Shown in pieces: positions 34,462 through 42,581 of a DNA stretch of 64,000 nucleotides. The DNA is from Pseudoduganella plicata. GTDB lineage: Bacteria > Pseudomonadota > Gammaproteobacteria > Burkholderiales > Burkholderiaceae_D. Where the stretch lies: positions 2,170,001 through 2,234,000 of the forward strand of contig NZ_CP038026.1 in the NCBI RefSeq assembly GCF_004421005.1, written 5' to 3'. Position 1 is the stretch's first letter. Every line of letters begins with the position of its first letter. Position numbers and translations under genes: made by a program. The notes beneath the pieces are model-generated. The model was given only the letters and a program-made list of their open reading frames with translations, did not search any database and had not been told where the DNA came from.

Positions 34462-35334
34462 TCAGGCAACTTTGCCCGGCAGTCCTTCGAACCAGTCCAG
34501 CGTACCGCTCCACAGCGGCTGCGCGTGCGGACGGAAATATCCCATGTGCCCTACCTTGCCGAGACCGGCGCGGCCGGTGTCGATGTCGATGCCGCGCCAT
34601 GGCGCGTTGCGGTAGCCGGCCATGAACGCGTCGCGCGACGCCGGTGGCGCCCACAGGTCGTCGGTGGCGTTGACGGCGACGATCGGCGCACGCACGGCGG
34701 CAAAGCCATCGGCGACGGCGCCCATTTCCGGGTCGTCGAAGAAGTAGCGCGGGAAGCGGCACCAGTAGCGCCACTGCCGGTAGACGCCCAGCGGAATGTC
34801 CTCGCCCATGCCCAGCCGGCTCCATGCCAGGTAGCCGTGTTTTTTTGTCAGCAGCGGGCCGGCGATGCGCCACATGAACAGCACCTTCAACCGCTCGAGC
34901 GGCGGCATCCAGCCGTGCCAGCCGGCGCCGGTGCCGAACACGTACATGCCGTCGACTTTCGCATGATTGGGCAGTAGGCCGAACGCGTGGCCACCGTACG
35001 AGTGCCCCACCAGCAGCAGCGGCACGCCCGGCTGCGCGGTCGCATCGACGACGGCGGACAGGTCCAGCCGCGACCAGTCGAGGAAGTCGCCGTCGAAGCC
35101 TGCCAGCGTCGCCGGCTTCGACTGGCCGATGCCGCGATAGTCGAACGTGGTGATGGTATAGCCGCGCGCGGCCGCGAATTCGGCAAAGCGGCGATAAAAG
35201 CCCTGCGGCACGCCGGTGGCGGCGGCCACGATGACGCGCGCCTTTTCCGCGCCGTGGGCCGGATAGCGGATGACGCCGAGCGGGTAGCCGTCCGCCGCCG
35301 GAATCGTCAATGGCTGGGGTGCTGGTGCGGTCAT
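34462..35334 (-). CDS. alpha/beta hydrolase (serine aminopeptidase/BAAT-like fold)
   Basis: 290 residues. The nucleophile elbow GHSYGG places Ser112 as nucleophile; the HG-type loop is replaced by AAATGVPQGFYR, and a late His occurs in KVGHMGYFR. The DYRGIGQS motif before the nucleophile is typical of monoglyceride-lipase-like hydrolases. No signal peptide is present. The start at 35334 has AGAGAG upstream and a normal N-terminus; a GTG at 35367 is less likely. It lies on the opposite strand inside the otherwise conserved yicC-gmk-rpoZ-spoT order. The substrate is unknown. Confidence 0.8.
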   Translation of the reverse strand: MTAPAPQPLTIPAADGYPLGVIRYPAHGAEKARVIVAAATGVPQGFYRRFAEFAAARGYTITTFDYRGIGQSKPATLAGFDGDFLDWSRLDLSAVVDATAQPGVPLLLVGHSYGGHAFGLLPNHAKVDGMYVFGTGAGWHGWMPPLERLKVLFMWRIAGPLLTKKHGYLAWSRLGMGEDIPLGVYRQWRYWCRFPRYFFDDPEMGAVADGFAAVRAPIVAVNATDDLWAPPASRDAFMAGYRNAPWRGIDIDTGRAGLGKVGHMGYFRPHAQPLWSGTLDWFEGLPGKVA

Positions 35335-35492
35335 CCATCTCTCTGTGTGTTTTATTTGAGGCACCACTGTAGCGGGGCGCGCGGCGTGCCATCAAGCGTT
35401 CGATTCGAAAGGTTGTTCGAAATCGGACCGCAAAATCGGTTGCTCTTGGTAAAATAGATCTTTGGGCGCGTCCCTTTGATTCGAGATTGCAA

Positions 35493-36134
35493 ATGAGCCA
35501 ACACTTCTCCGGCAGCCTGTTCATGGTTGCGGCGCCGTCCGGCGCGGGCAAGTCCACCCTGGTCAATGCCCTGCTGGCGCAGGAACCCACCATCAAACTG
35601 TCGATTTCGACGACCACGCGGCCGCCCCGTCCGGGCGAAGAGCACGGTCGCGAGTATTTCTTCACGACGGCCGAGGATTTCGTCAAGCGCGCTGCCGCGG
35701 GGGAATTCCTGGAATGGGCCGAAGTGCACGGCAATTACTACGGCACGTCGCGCATTTTCGTGGAAGAGCAGATGCGCGCCGGCACCGATATCCTGCTGGA
35801 GATCGACTGGCAGGGCGCGCGCCAGGTGAAGAAGCAGTTCCCGCAGGCGGCCGGCATCTTCATCCTGCCGCCGTCCATTGCCGCGCTGGAAGAACGGCTG
35901 CACAAGCGCGGCCAGGACGAACCGCACGTGATCACGCGCCGCCTGCTGGCCGCGGGGGGCGAAATCGCGCACGCCCCGGAGTTCGAATATGCTATTATCA
36001 ATGAAGAGTTTGCGGTCGCCTTATCCGAACTGAGCGCGATCGTTCGGTCGGCCCGTTGCCGGTTTGCGCAACAGGCGGCCCGCAATGCATCGTTGTTTGC
36101 CCAGCTGGGTATCCATGCCGAACACGCCGACTAG
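35493..36134 (+). CDS. gmk: guanylate kinase
   Basis: Phosphorylates GMP to GDP with ATP. 213 residues. P-loop APSGAGKST starts at about residue 14; the GMP-binding [18 protein letters not shown] and the catalytic [13 protein letters not shown] are intact, as is the lid region ([10 protein letters not shown]). The ATG at 35493 is preferred over a TTG two codons upstream. A TAAAAT box at about 35449 may be a -10 element. It is the first gene of gmk-rpoZ-spoT, supplying GDP/GTP near the (p)ppGpp enzyme. Confidence 0.97.
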   Translation: MSQHFSGSLFMVAAPSGAGKSTLVNALLAQEPTIKLSISTTTRPPRPGEEHGREYFFTTAEDFVKRAAAGEFLEWAEVHGNYYGTSRIFVEEQMRAGTDILLEIDWQGARQVKKQFPQAAGIFILPPSIAALEERLHKRGQDEPHVITRRLLAAGGEIAHAPEFEYAIINEEFAVALSELSAIVRSARCRFAQQAARNASLFAQLGIHAEHAD

Positions 36135-36203
36135 GCCGTCCGCGCAGCAAAAATTCACCCGTTATCGTCAAGTCAATTCACGACAAAGTTTAGGAGTTAC
36201 ACC

Positions 36204-36407
36204 ATGGCCCGTATCACCATCGAAGATTGCCTGCAGAATGTGCCGAACCGCTTCCAGCTGACGCTGGCCGCAACGTACCGCGCCCGCCAGCTGCTGCAGG
36301 GCCATACGCCGAAGGTCGAAGCCAAGGACAAGCCGACCGTGCTGGCCCTGCGCGAAATCGCTGCCGGCAAGGTTGGCCTGGAAATGCTGAAAAAGGTCCC
36401 AATGTAA
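36204..36407 (+). CDS. rpoZ: RNA polymerase omega subunit
   Basis: 67 residues, the usual short betaproteobacterial length. It begins [20 protein letters not shown] and contains [12 protein letters not shown] and [16 protein letters not shown], which are diagnostic. Omega helps RNA polymerase assembly and forms ppGpp-binding site 1 with beta-prime. AGGAGTTACACC upstream is a strong ribosome-binding site. It lies between gmk and the (p)ppGpp synthetase/hydrolase gene, the standard order. Confidence 0.97.
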   Translation: MARITIEDCLQNVPNRFQLTLAATYRARQLLQGHTPKVEAKDKPTVLALREIAAGKVGLEMLKKVPM

Positions 36408-36470
36408 TTCGGGATTGCCTCCCATCGTTCCACCCAGGTTCTCCCAGAATTGACCACACGTCGAACTTCC

Positions 36471-38765
36471 ATGAACCTGACCTCCGCCGAGTCCGACATC
36501 GTATCCGGCAACAACGCCGCTGAACGGCCCGCCACGCGGGCCCGGCGTCCGGCCCGCGCACGGCCGGACGGCGAAGGTCCTCCCGTCATCTCCACGTCTC
36601 CCCTTGCCGCGCCATTGACCCCGGCAGGCGTCGCCACGATCACCCATCTGACGGAAAAGCTCGCCGAATACATGGCGGAGGCCGACCTGAAAAAGGTCAA
36701 GGAAGCCTATCGCTTCTCCGACGAGATGCACCTGGGCCAGGTGCGCAAATCGGGCGAGCCATATATCTCGCATCCGATCGCCGTTGCCGAAATCTGCGCG
36801 GACTGGAAGCTCGATGCGCAGGCCATCATGGCCGCGCTGCTGCACGACGTGATGGAAGACCAGGACGTCAAGAAGGAAGAACTGATCGAACGGTTCGGCG
36901 CGCCCGTCGCCCATCTGGTGGACGGCCTGTCGAAGCTGGAGAAGATCGAGTTCCAGAGCCAGATCGAGGCGCAGGCGGAAAACTTCCGCAAGATGCTGCT
37001 GGCGATGGCGTCGGACGTGCGCGTCATCCTCATCAAGCTGGCCGACCGGCTGCACAATATGCGCACGCTGGACGTGATGGCGCCGGCCAAGAAGCAGCGC
37101 ATCGCCGGCGAGACGATGGAAGTGTACGTGCCCATCGCCCACCGTCTGGGCCTGAACAATATCTACCGCGAGCTGCAGGACCTGGCGTTCTCGCACCTGT
37201 ACCCGATGCGCTATACGGTGCTGGCGAAAGCCGTGCGGGCGGCGCGCGGCAACCGGCGCGAAGTCGTCGGCAAGATTCTCGACTCCGTCAAGAACACGCT
37301 GTCGATGGCCGGCATCGAAGCGGAGGTGTACGGGCGCGAAAAGACGCTGTACGGCATCTACAAGAAGATGCGCTCGAAGCACCTGACGTTCTCGCAGGTG
37401 CTGGACGTGTACGGCTTCCGCGTCGTCGTCGACAGCTTCCCGAACTGCTACGTGGCGCTGGGCACCCTGCACTCGCTGTACAAGCCGATGCCGGGCAAGT
37501 TCAAGGACTATATCGCCATCCGCAAGCTGAATGGCTACCAGTCGCTGCACACCACGCTGATCGGTCCCTACGGCACGCCGGTGGAGTTCCAGATCCGCAC
37601 GCAGGAAATGCACCGCACCGCCGAATCGGGCGTGGCGGCGCACTGGCTGTACAAGAACAGCGACGCCAACATGACGGACATGCAGCAGCGCACCCATGCG
37701 TGGCTGCAGTCGCTGCTCGACATCCAGCAGCAGACGGGCGACTCGGCCGAGTTCCTGGAACACGTCAAGGTCGACCTGTTCCCCGACTCCGTCTACGTGT
37801 TCACGCCGAAGTCGAAGATTATCGCCATGCCGCGCGGCGCCACCCCGATCGATTTCGCGTATGCGATCCATACCGGCATTGGTGACCACACGGTTTCCGT
37901 GACGATCAACGGCGAGCCGGCGCCGCTGCGCACGGAGCTGCGCAATGGCGACATCGTCGAAGTGGTGACGGACCCGGATTCGCGCCCGAGCCCGAGCTGG
38001 CTGAGTTTCGTCCGCACGGGCAAGGCGCGTTCCGCCATCCGCCATCACCTGCGCACCATCAACCTGCCCGAGTCCATCAACCTGGGCCGCCAGCTGCTGC
38101 GCCAGGCGATGGCCGCGATCAGCCTGTCGCCGGACCTTCCCGAGTCGCTGATCGAGCGGCTGCTGAACGAGTCGTCGGCGAAGTCGCTGGACGAGCTGTA
38201 CGCCGACATCGGGATCGGCAAGCGCATGGCGGCGCTGGTCGCGCGGCACATCTTCGGCCTGCTGGGCGGCGAGTCGGCCAGCGTGCCGGTGGATCACAAC
38301 AGCGCGTCCGACCTGGACCCCGTCACGATCTACGGCAGCGAAGGCGTCTCCGTCCAGCTTGCCGCCTGCTGCCTGCCGATCCCGGGCGACCAGATCGTCG
38401 GCCAGCTGCGCCGCGACCAGGGTCTGCAAGTCCACACCAACGACTGCACGGTGGCCAAGCGCCAGCGCCAGAAGGAACCGGACCGCTGGATCGCCGTCAA
38501 GTGGGGCACGGAACTGAACCGCCGCTTCGACAGCCGCATTCGCCTCCTGATCAACAACGAAAAAGGCATCCTTGCGCGTGTAGCGGCCGAGATCGGCGAA
38601 TCGGACGGCAACATCACGTTTGTCGGCATGGACGAGGACAAGGAACACGTCCTGCACCAGCTGCGCTTCACCATCCAGGTGAAGGACCGCGTGCACCTGG
38701 CCGGCCTGCTGCGCAATGTGCGCAAGGTCAGCGGCGTGAATCGCGTGGCCCGAGAGCGAGCGTAA
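36471..38765 (+). CDS. spoT: bifunctional (p)ppGpp synthetase/hydrolase SpoT/Rel
   Basis: 764 residues. An N-terminal extension of about 50 residues, rich in Arg, Ala and Pro (RPATRARRPARARP), precedes an HD hydrolase domain with His125-Asp126 in ALLHDVMED. Then come the synthetase domain (about 250-390; YGREKTLYGIYKKM, YGFRVVVDSF, GYQSLHTTLIGPYG), a TGS domain (about 430-490; MPRGATPIDFAYAIHTGIG), a helical linker, and a C-terminal ACT domain (about 690-764). Both catalytic centres look intact, so it can make and degrade the alarmone. The ATG at 36471 has no strong ribosome-binding site; an in-frame TTG at 36450 is possible. The stop is followed at once by REP-like repeats. Confidence 0.95.
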   Translation: MNLTSAESDIVSGNNAAERPATRARRPARARPDGEGPPVISTSPLAAPLTPAGVATITHLTEKLAEYMAEADLKKVKEAYRFSDEMHLGQVRKSGEPYISHPIAVAEICADWKLDAQAIMAALLHDVMEDQDVKKEELIERFGAPVAHLVDGLSKLEKIEFQSQIEAQAENFRKMLLAMASDVRVILIKLADRLHNMRTLDVMAPAKKQRIAGETMEVYVPIAHRLGLNNIYRELQDLAFSHLYPMRYTVLAKAVRAARGNRREVVGKILDSVKNTLSMAGIEAEVYGREKTLYGIYKKMRSKHLTFSQVLDVYGFRVVVDSFPNCYVALGTLHSLYKPMPGKFKDYIAIRKLNGYQSLHTTLIGPYGTPVEFQIRTQEMHRTAESGVAAHWLYKNSDANMTDMQQRTHAWLQSLLDIQQQTGDSAEFLEHVKVDLFPDSVYVFTPKSKIIAMPRGATPIDFAYAIHTGIGDHTVSVTINGEPAPLRTELRNGDIVEVVTDPDSRPSPSWLSFVRTGKARSAIRHHLRTINLPESINLGRQLLRQAMAAISLSPDLPESLIERLLNESSAKSLDELYADIGIGKRMAALVARHIFGLLGGESASVPVDHNSASDLDPVTIYGSEGVSVQLAACCLPIPGDQIVGQLRRDQGLQVHTNDCTVAKRQRQKEPDRWIAVKWGTELNRRFDSRIRLLINNEKGILARVAAEIGESDGNITFVGMDEDKEHVLHQLRFTIQVKDRVHLAGLLRNVRKVSGVNRVARERA

Positions 38766-38766
38766 A

Positions 38767-38820
38767 AAAAACCGGTGACAGGCTCCGATATTCAAAACCG
38801 GTGACAGGCTCCGGTTTTTC
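38767..38820. repeat. two directly repeated REP-like units after spoT
   Basis: AAAACCGGTGACAGGCTCCG occurs twice in the same orientation (about 38767-38787 and 38794-38814). The second copy continues as GGTTTTT, so AAAACCGG and CCGGTTTT can form an 8-bp stem with a U-tract, a plausible terminator for the spoT transcript. The element starts 1 base after the spoT TAA. Confidence 0.82.
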
Positions 38821-38829
38821 TACGTCCCG

Positions 38830-39480
38830 TCATTGCACCTCCGATTTTCGGGGCCTGCCCGGCCGGCGACGAGGTAACCCGGCAACAGAAGCTTCTTTCA
38901 GTGCTTCACGTATGTTGTTCAGTTCGAAGTCGCTGAGGTTGCAAGCGCTGAGTTGCCGGTAGTGCAGCTGCCGATCCTGATCCGTTCTCCCCAGCTGAAG
39001 ATATAGCTCATGTCTATCTAACAGGGAGTCGTCTGCGAGGCCCGCGTTCCCACGATAGCTGGACCATCGATATTGATCGAGGCGGTCCGCCATGCCCGCG
39101 CGGATTGGGTTCGCCTCGATATACCGCTGGCAATTCAGCAGGTAGTGCTCCGTCGGTACGGGACAAGACCAGTACCGACCTTCCCACGTGGTTCCGGTAC
39201 GGCCGAGCCGCCTGTTCAGATACAAGCCGTACTGCTGCCCCAACAGCCTGACCATGCGAGGTGCGGCCGTAATGTCCGCGAAGGAGGCAAGAATATGGAC
39301 GTGATTGGTCATCAGCACATACGCGTGAACCGAACATCCGCTTGTACAGGCGTGCTCCCGCAATCGCTCCAGATAGACCAGGTAATCAGACTCCGTATGG
39401 AAGCACGGCTGTCTGTTATGACCGCGCTGTACGATATGAAGTGGCATTCCCGGCAAAAGAAGACGAGCACGGCGCGGCAT
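38830..39480 (-). CDS. REP-associated tyrosine transposase (RAYT, Y1/HUH family)
   Basis: 216 residues of the Y1_Tnp family. Conserved features: the N-terminal LPGMPLHIVQRGHNRQPCF, the HUH metal motif His60-Val-His62 in LMTNHVHILAS, and the nucleophilic tyrosine Tyr120 in CQRYIEANPIRAGM, followed by WSSYRGNAG. A basic C-terminus (RRRPGRPRKSE) may bind DNA. RAYTs are single-copy, domesticated relatives of IS200/IS605 transposases that process REP hairpins starting with GTAG or GGAG. REP-like repeats of the GGAGCCTGTCACCGG type flank it on both sides, so the gene and its likely substrate are together. It lies on the minus strand between spoT and greB. Confidence 0.9.
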   Translation of the reverse strand: MPRRARLLLPGMPLHIVQRGHNRQPCFHTESDYLVYLERLREHACTSGCSVHAYVLMTNHVHILASFADITAAPRMVRLLGQQYGLYLNRRLGRTGTTWEGRYWSCPVPTEHYLLNCQRYIEANPIRAGMADRLDQYRWSSYRGNAGLADDSLLDRHELYLQLGRTDQDRQLHYRQLSACNLSDFELNNIREALKEASVAGLPRRRPGRPRKSEVQ

Positions 39481-39573
39481 ACGATACCTCCGGACGAGAC
39501 TGCCGCTATTGTGTTAGCCCATCATCCATCGGTACCTGCGCGACCGCAAACATCCATGCAGTCCCCGCCAACC

Positions 39574-39727
39574 CAAAAACCGGTGCCAGGCTCCTGTTTT
39601 CAGGCTCCTGTTTCCCATCCGGGAATTTGCTGGACGGATTCGATCGCGCGATCGAATGCTGCTGAATTGAAATCGGAGCCTGTCACCGGTTTGGTTTTTT
39701 GAAATCGGAGCCTGTCACCGGTTTTTT
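39574..39727. repeat. REP-like cluster upstream of the RAYT gene, reaching into greB's 3' end
   Basis: One plus-orientation unit (AAAAACCGGTGCCAGGCTCC, about 39575-39594, followed by a partial CAGGCTCC at 39601-39608) and two inverted units (CGGAGCCTGTCACCGGTTT at about 39674-39692 and 39706-39724). The space between holds a perfect 20-bp palindrome ATTCGATCGCGCGATCGAAT (39638-39657). The last unit runs into the T-tract that contains the original greB stop codon (39726-39728). The whole 316-bp gap between the RAYT and greB genes holds no other gene. Confidence 0.82.
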
Positions 39728-39796
39728 AGCTGGTTGCCGCAGGGTACGTAACTTCCAGAATCTCCAGCTCCTCTACTCCGGTCGGCGTATGCAGTG

Positions 39797-40285
39797 TCAC
39801 CACATCCCCTCCCGCGCCTTGGTGATGGTGCGGGCGATGGGTGAGATCCAGCTGACTTTGCCCTTGAGCGGGTCGAATTCGTCGATGCCGACGATGGTGA
39901 TCGTGTTTTCGTCGCCGTGCTGGTTGCTGTAGGTGACGGTGGCGCCAAAGAAGATCTGGTCGCTGCCGTGGTGCACGCTCGGGTCGACGACTTCGGCCAG
40001 GTCGAGTCGCTTGGTCAGGAAGCGGATGCGGCGGTCGATTTCGCGCAGGCGGCGCTTGCCGTAGATATAGTCGCCATTTTCCGAGCGGTCGCCGTTCGAC
40101 GCGGCCCAGTGCACCACTTTCACCACTTCCGGCCGCTCGACGTCGATCAGCTGCAGCAGCTCATCCTTGATGCGCTGGTAGCCGGCCGGCGTCATGTAGT
40201 TCTTCGACCCGGGCGGAATTGCCGGTGCCTGGACGACGTCATCGTCATCGTCCTGGTCGGTTTCTTTCACAAATGCTTTGTTCAT
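39797..40285 (-). CDS. greB: transcription elongation factor GreB, 3'-frameshifted
   Basis: 162 residues as it stands. GreB rescues backtracked RNA polymerase by stimulating transcript cleavage. The coiled-coil N-terminal domain is intact (YMTPAGYQRIKDELLQLI, then WAASNGDRSENGDYIYGKRR), as is most of the FKBP-like C-terminal domain (FFGATVTY, FDPLKGKVSWISPIARTITK). The reading ends KAREGMW, but one base missing in the C-run at 39806-39809 accounts for this. With it restored the frame continues DVVTLHTPTGVEELEILEV to a TAA at 39726-39728, giving 186 residues, the normal size. Either the gene has lost its last strands or there is a sequence error. Confidence 0.88.
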   Translation of the reverse strand: MNKAFVKETDQDDDDDVVQAPAIPPGSKNYMTPAGYQRIKDELLQLIDVERPEVVKVVHWAASNGDRSENGDYIYGKRRLREIDRRIRFLTKRLDLAEVVDPSVHHGSDQIFFGATVTYSNQHGDENTITIVGIDEFDPLKGKVSWISPIARTITKAREGMW

Positions 40286-40338
40286 GAGAAGTGCGTTTCA
40301 CGTATCATCCTGCTAATGCGGAACGATTGTACACATAT

Positions 40339-41757
40339 ATGAGCACAGCCCCTTCCTGTCACGACGCGCTCTGGCACGTCGCCCGCTCCGAGCTGTATGT
40401 GATCGATCCCGCCACCCTGGGCATCCGCGCCGCCAACCCCGCCGCCTGCCGCAATACCCGCTACAGCGCCGACCAGCTGACGGCCTTGCGCCTGGTCGAT
40501 ATCGCTCCGCAGCTGGCCCAGGACGACCTCGACGGCGGCGGTGCCGACGGCAAGCCCGTCAGCACTCACTTCGCCCGCGCCGACGGCAGCCGCTACCCCG
40601 TGACCTTGCACCTGGTCCGCATCCGCCACGACGATGCCCCTGCCCTGCTTGCCTGCGTCGACGACGACAGCACCGCCATGGCGCTTGCGCGGGTACAGTC
40701 GCGCTTTGACGCGATCGTTTCCCACACGCCCGGGCTGGTCTACCAGTTCCGGCTCGACGCAGACGGCAACGCCAGCTTCCCGTACGTCAGCGAAGGATGC
40801 CAGGCGCTGCTGGGGCTGCCGCCGGCCGAGCTGGCCGCGCAGCCCGAGCGCTTCCTCGAACTGGTCCTGCCCGAGGACCGCCAGTCCTACCTGGACGCCA
40901 TGCTGTCCTCGGCCGGCACGCTGTGGGGCTGGAACTGGGAGGGCCGCATCTGGATCGACGCCTGGAAAGACGTCAAATGGATCAACCTGCGCGCGACCCC
41001 GCACAGCCTGCCGAACGGCGCCGTGCAGTGGGAAGGCATCATGACCAATATCACCGAGAGCAAGCTGGAGGGACTGGAAGTGCGTGCCAGCCGCGCCCGC
41101 CTGGCTGAGCTGACGGCGCACATCGAGAAGGTCAAGGAGCAGGAGCGCACCCGCATTGCCCGCGAAATCCACGACGACCTGGGCGGCAACCTGACAGCCA
41201 TCAAGATGGCGCTGGCGATGCTGTCGGCGCGTCTCCCGGACGGCGACCAGGCCCTGCACGACAAGGCGGCCTATGTCGACGAGCTGGCCGACCGCACCAT
41301 CGACGCCGTCCACCGCATCACGCTCGACCTGCGGCCGTCCATCCTCGATTTCGGCCTGGTCGCCGCGCTGGACTGGCAGGTCAAGGAGTTCTCCGCCCAG
41401 GCCGGCATCGCCTGCGCTTTTCAGTCCGATGCAGGGGAAGTGCAGCTCGACGCCGATCAGGCCACAGCCCTGTTCCGCATCGTCCAGGAGGCACTCACCA
41501 ATATCGCCAAGCATGCCGGGGCGACGCGCGTGACGGTGCGGCTGCAATGCGGCCGGGAACACGTCGGCTTGAACATTTCGGACAACGGCCGCGGCATCGC
41601 TCCCGCGGACCGCAGCAAGCCGGCCTCGTTCGGCCTGCGCGGCATGGCCGAACGGGCCCGCGCGCTGGGCGGCACGCTGCACGTCACGCCGGCGGAAGGC
41701 GGCGGTACCGTCGTTGCCATTAAAATCCGCCGCCAGGGCTACAATAGCGCACCATGA
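40339..41757 (+). CDS. PAS-containing NarX/DegS-type sensor histidine kinase
   Basis: 472 residues, no clear membrane helix. Two PAS-like regions (about 10-110 and 120-245; the second with TPGLVYQFRLDADGNASFPY) are followed by HisKA_3 with His278 in EQERTRIAREIHDDLGGNL, and a HATPase domain with QEALTNIAKHAGATRV and DNGRGI and FGLRGMAERARALGG. The ATG at 40339 is chosen because it lies just after the intergenic region shared with greB; an upstream GTG is unlikely. It is followed 31 bp downstream by a LuxR-type regulator, its probable partner. The signal is unknown, presumably cytoplasmic. Confidence 0.88.
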   Translation: MSTAPSCHDALWHVARSELYVIDPATLGIRAANPAACRNTRYSADQLTALRLVDIAPQLAQDDLDGGGADGKPVSTHFARADGSRYPVTLHLVRIRHDDAPALLACVDDDSTAMALARVQSRFDAIVSHTPGLVYQFRLDADGNASFPYVSEGCQALLGLPPAELAAQPERFLELVLPEDRQSYLDAMLSSAGTLWGWNWEGRIWIDAWKDVKWINLRATPHSLPNGAVQWEGIMTNITESKLEGLEVRASRARLAELTAHIEKVKEQERTRIAREIHDDLGGNLTAIKMALAMLSARLPDGDQALHDKAAYVDELADRTIDAVHRITLDLRPSILDFGLVAALDWQVKEFSAQAGIACAFQSDAGEVQLDADQATALFRIVQEALTNIAKHAGATRVTVRLQCGREHVGLNISDNGRGIAPADRSKPASFGLRGMAERARALGGTLHVTPAEGGGTVVAIKIRRQGYNSAP

Positions 41758-41788
41758 TGTTGCAATATCGAAACACGCAGAGGCCAGC

Positions 41789-42436
41789 ATGAACCAGAAA
41801 GCCCTTATCAAGGTCTTTATCGCGGACGACCATGCAATCGTGCGCGAGGGGCTGAAACAGATCCTGGCCGATACCAAGGACATTGTCGTCTCCGGCGAAG
41901 CCGAGAACGGCAGCGATGCATTACGCCTGTTCCGCAAGTCCGGCTGTCACGTCGTTCTGCTGGACATCTCCATGCCCGACCGCAGCGGCATCGAAGTGCT
42001 CAAGCAGATCAGGAAGGAAAAGCCCGAGCTGGCGATCCTGATGCTGTCGATGCACCGCGAGGACCAGTACGCCATCCGTTCGCTGAAAGCGGGTGCGGCC
42101 GGGTATCTGACGAAACAAAGTGCACCAAAAGAGCTGGTAAATGCCATTCGGCAAGTCGCAAGCGGGTTAAAATATATCAGTCCCGCATTGGCCCAGGAGC
42201 TGGCCAACCACGTGGGCGACGAGCACCAGGCTGCACCGCATGAAACATTGTCGGATCGCGAATACCAGACGCTGACGATGATCGCCTCCGGCAAGACGGT
42301 GGGCGTCATCGCCGAAGAGCTGTCGCTGTCGGTGAAGACCGTCAGCGAGTATCGCGCCCGCCTGCTCGTCAAGATGAAGCTCAAGAACAGCGCGGAACTG
42401 ACGCACTACGCCATCAGGAATGGCTTGCTCGACTGA
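41789..42436 (+). CDS. NarL/FixJ-family response regulator
   Basis: 215 residues. Receiver (about 6-122) with acidic pair Asp13-Asp14, phospho-acceptor Asp59 in VVLLDISMPDRSG and Lys in GYLTKQSAP; LuxR-type helix-turn-helix (about 148-210) with LSDREYQTLTMIASGKTV and SVKTVSEYRARLLVKMKL. The ATG at 41789 gives a normal start. It is the cognate regulator of the kinase just upstream; targets are not visible, though the diguanylate cyclase gene starts 145 bp downstream in the same direction. Confidence 0.9.
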   Translation: MNQKALIKVFIADDHAIVREGLKQILADTKDIVVSGEAENGSDALRLFRKSGCHVVLLDISMPDRSGIEVLKQIRKEKPELAILMLSMHREDQYAIRSLKAGAAGYLTKQSAPKELVNAIRQVASGLKYISPALAQELANHVGDEHQAAPHETLSDREYQTLTMIASGKTVGVIAEELSLSVKTVSEYRARLLVKMKLKNSAELTHYAIRNGLLD

Positions 42437-42520
42437 TGAACGCTTAATAAGTTTCAATGCTCTGAAGTAAGCCGCCTTCCACCCCTTTCTCGGTGCTTCG
42501 GCGAGCTCAGCAGTAACCTA

Positions 42521-42545
42521 TGATTCAGTCAACAAGTATGAATCA
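42521..42545. promoter_or_regulatory. dyad upstream of the diguanylate cyclase gene
   Basis: TGATTCA (42521-42527) and TGAATCA (42539-42545) form a perfect 7-bp inverted repeat with an 11-base spacer, ending 36 bases before the ATG. The spacing of one helical turn and a half suits a dimeric regulator. No regulator can be named; it may be chance. Confidence 0.3.
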
Positions 42546-42581
42546 AGCAATCAGTTATCAATGTGAAGGCTCCGGGCCAAG

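Noticed and set aside
36168..38795. 875-codon open frame antisense to rpoZ and spoT
   Set aside because: Shadow of GC-rich codons; no motif, and both plus-strand genes are certain.
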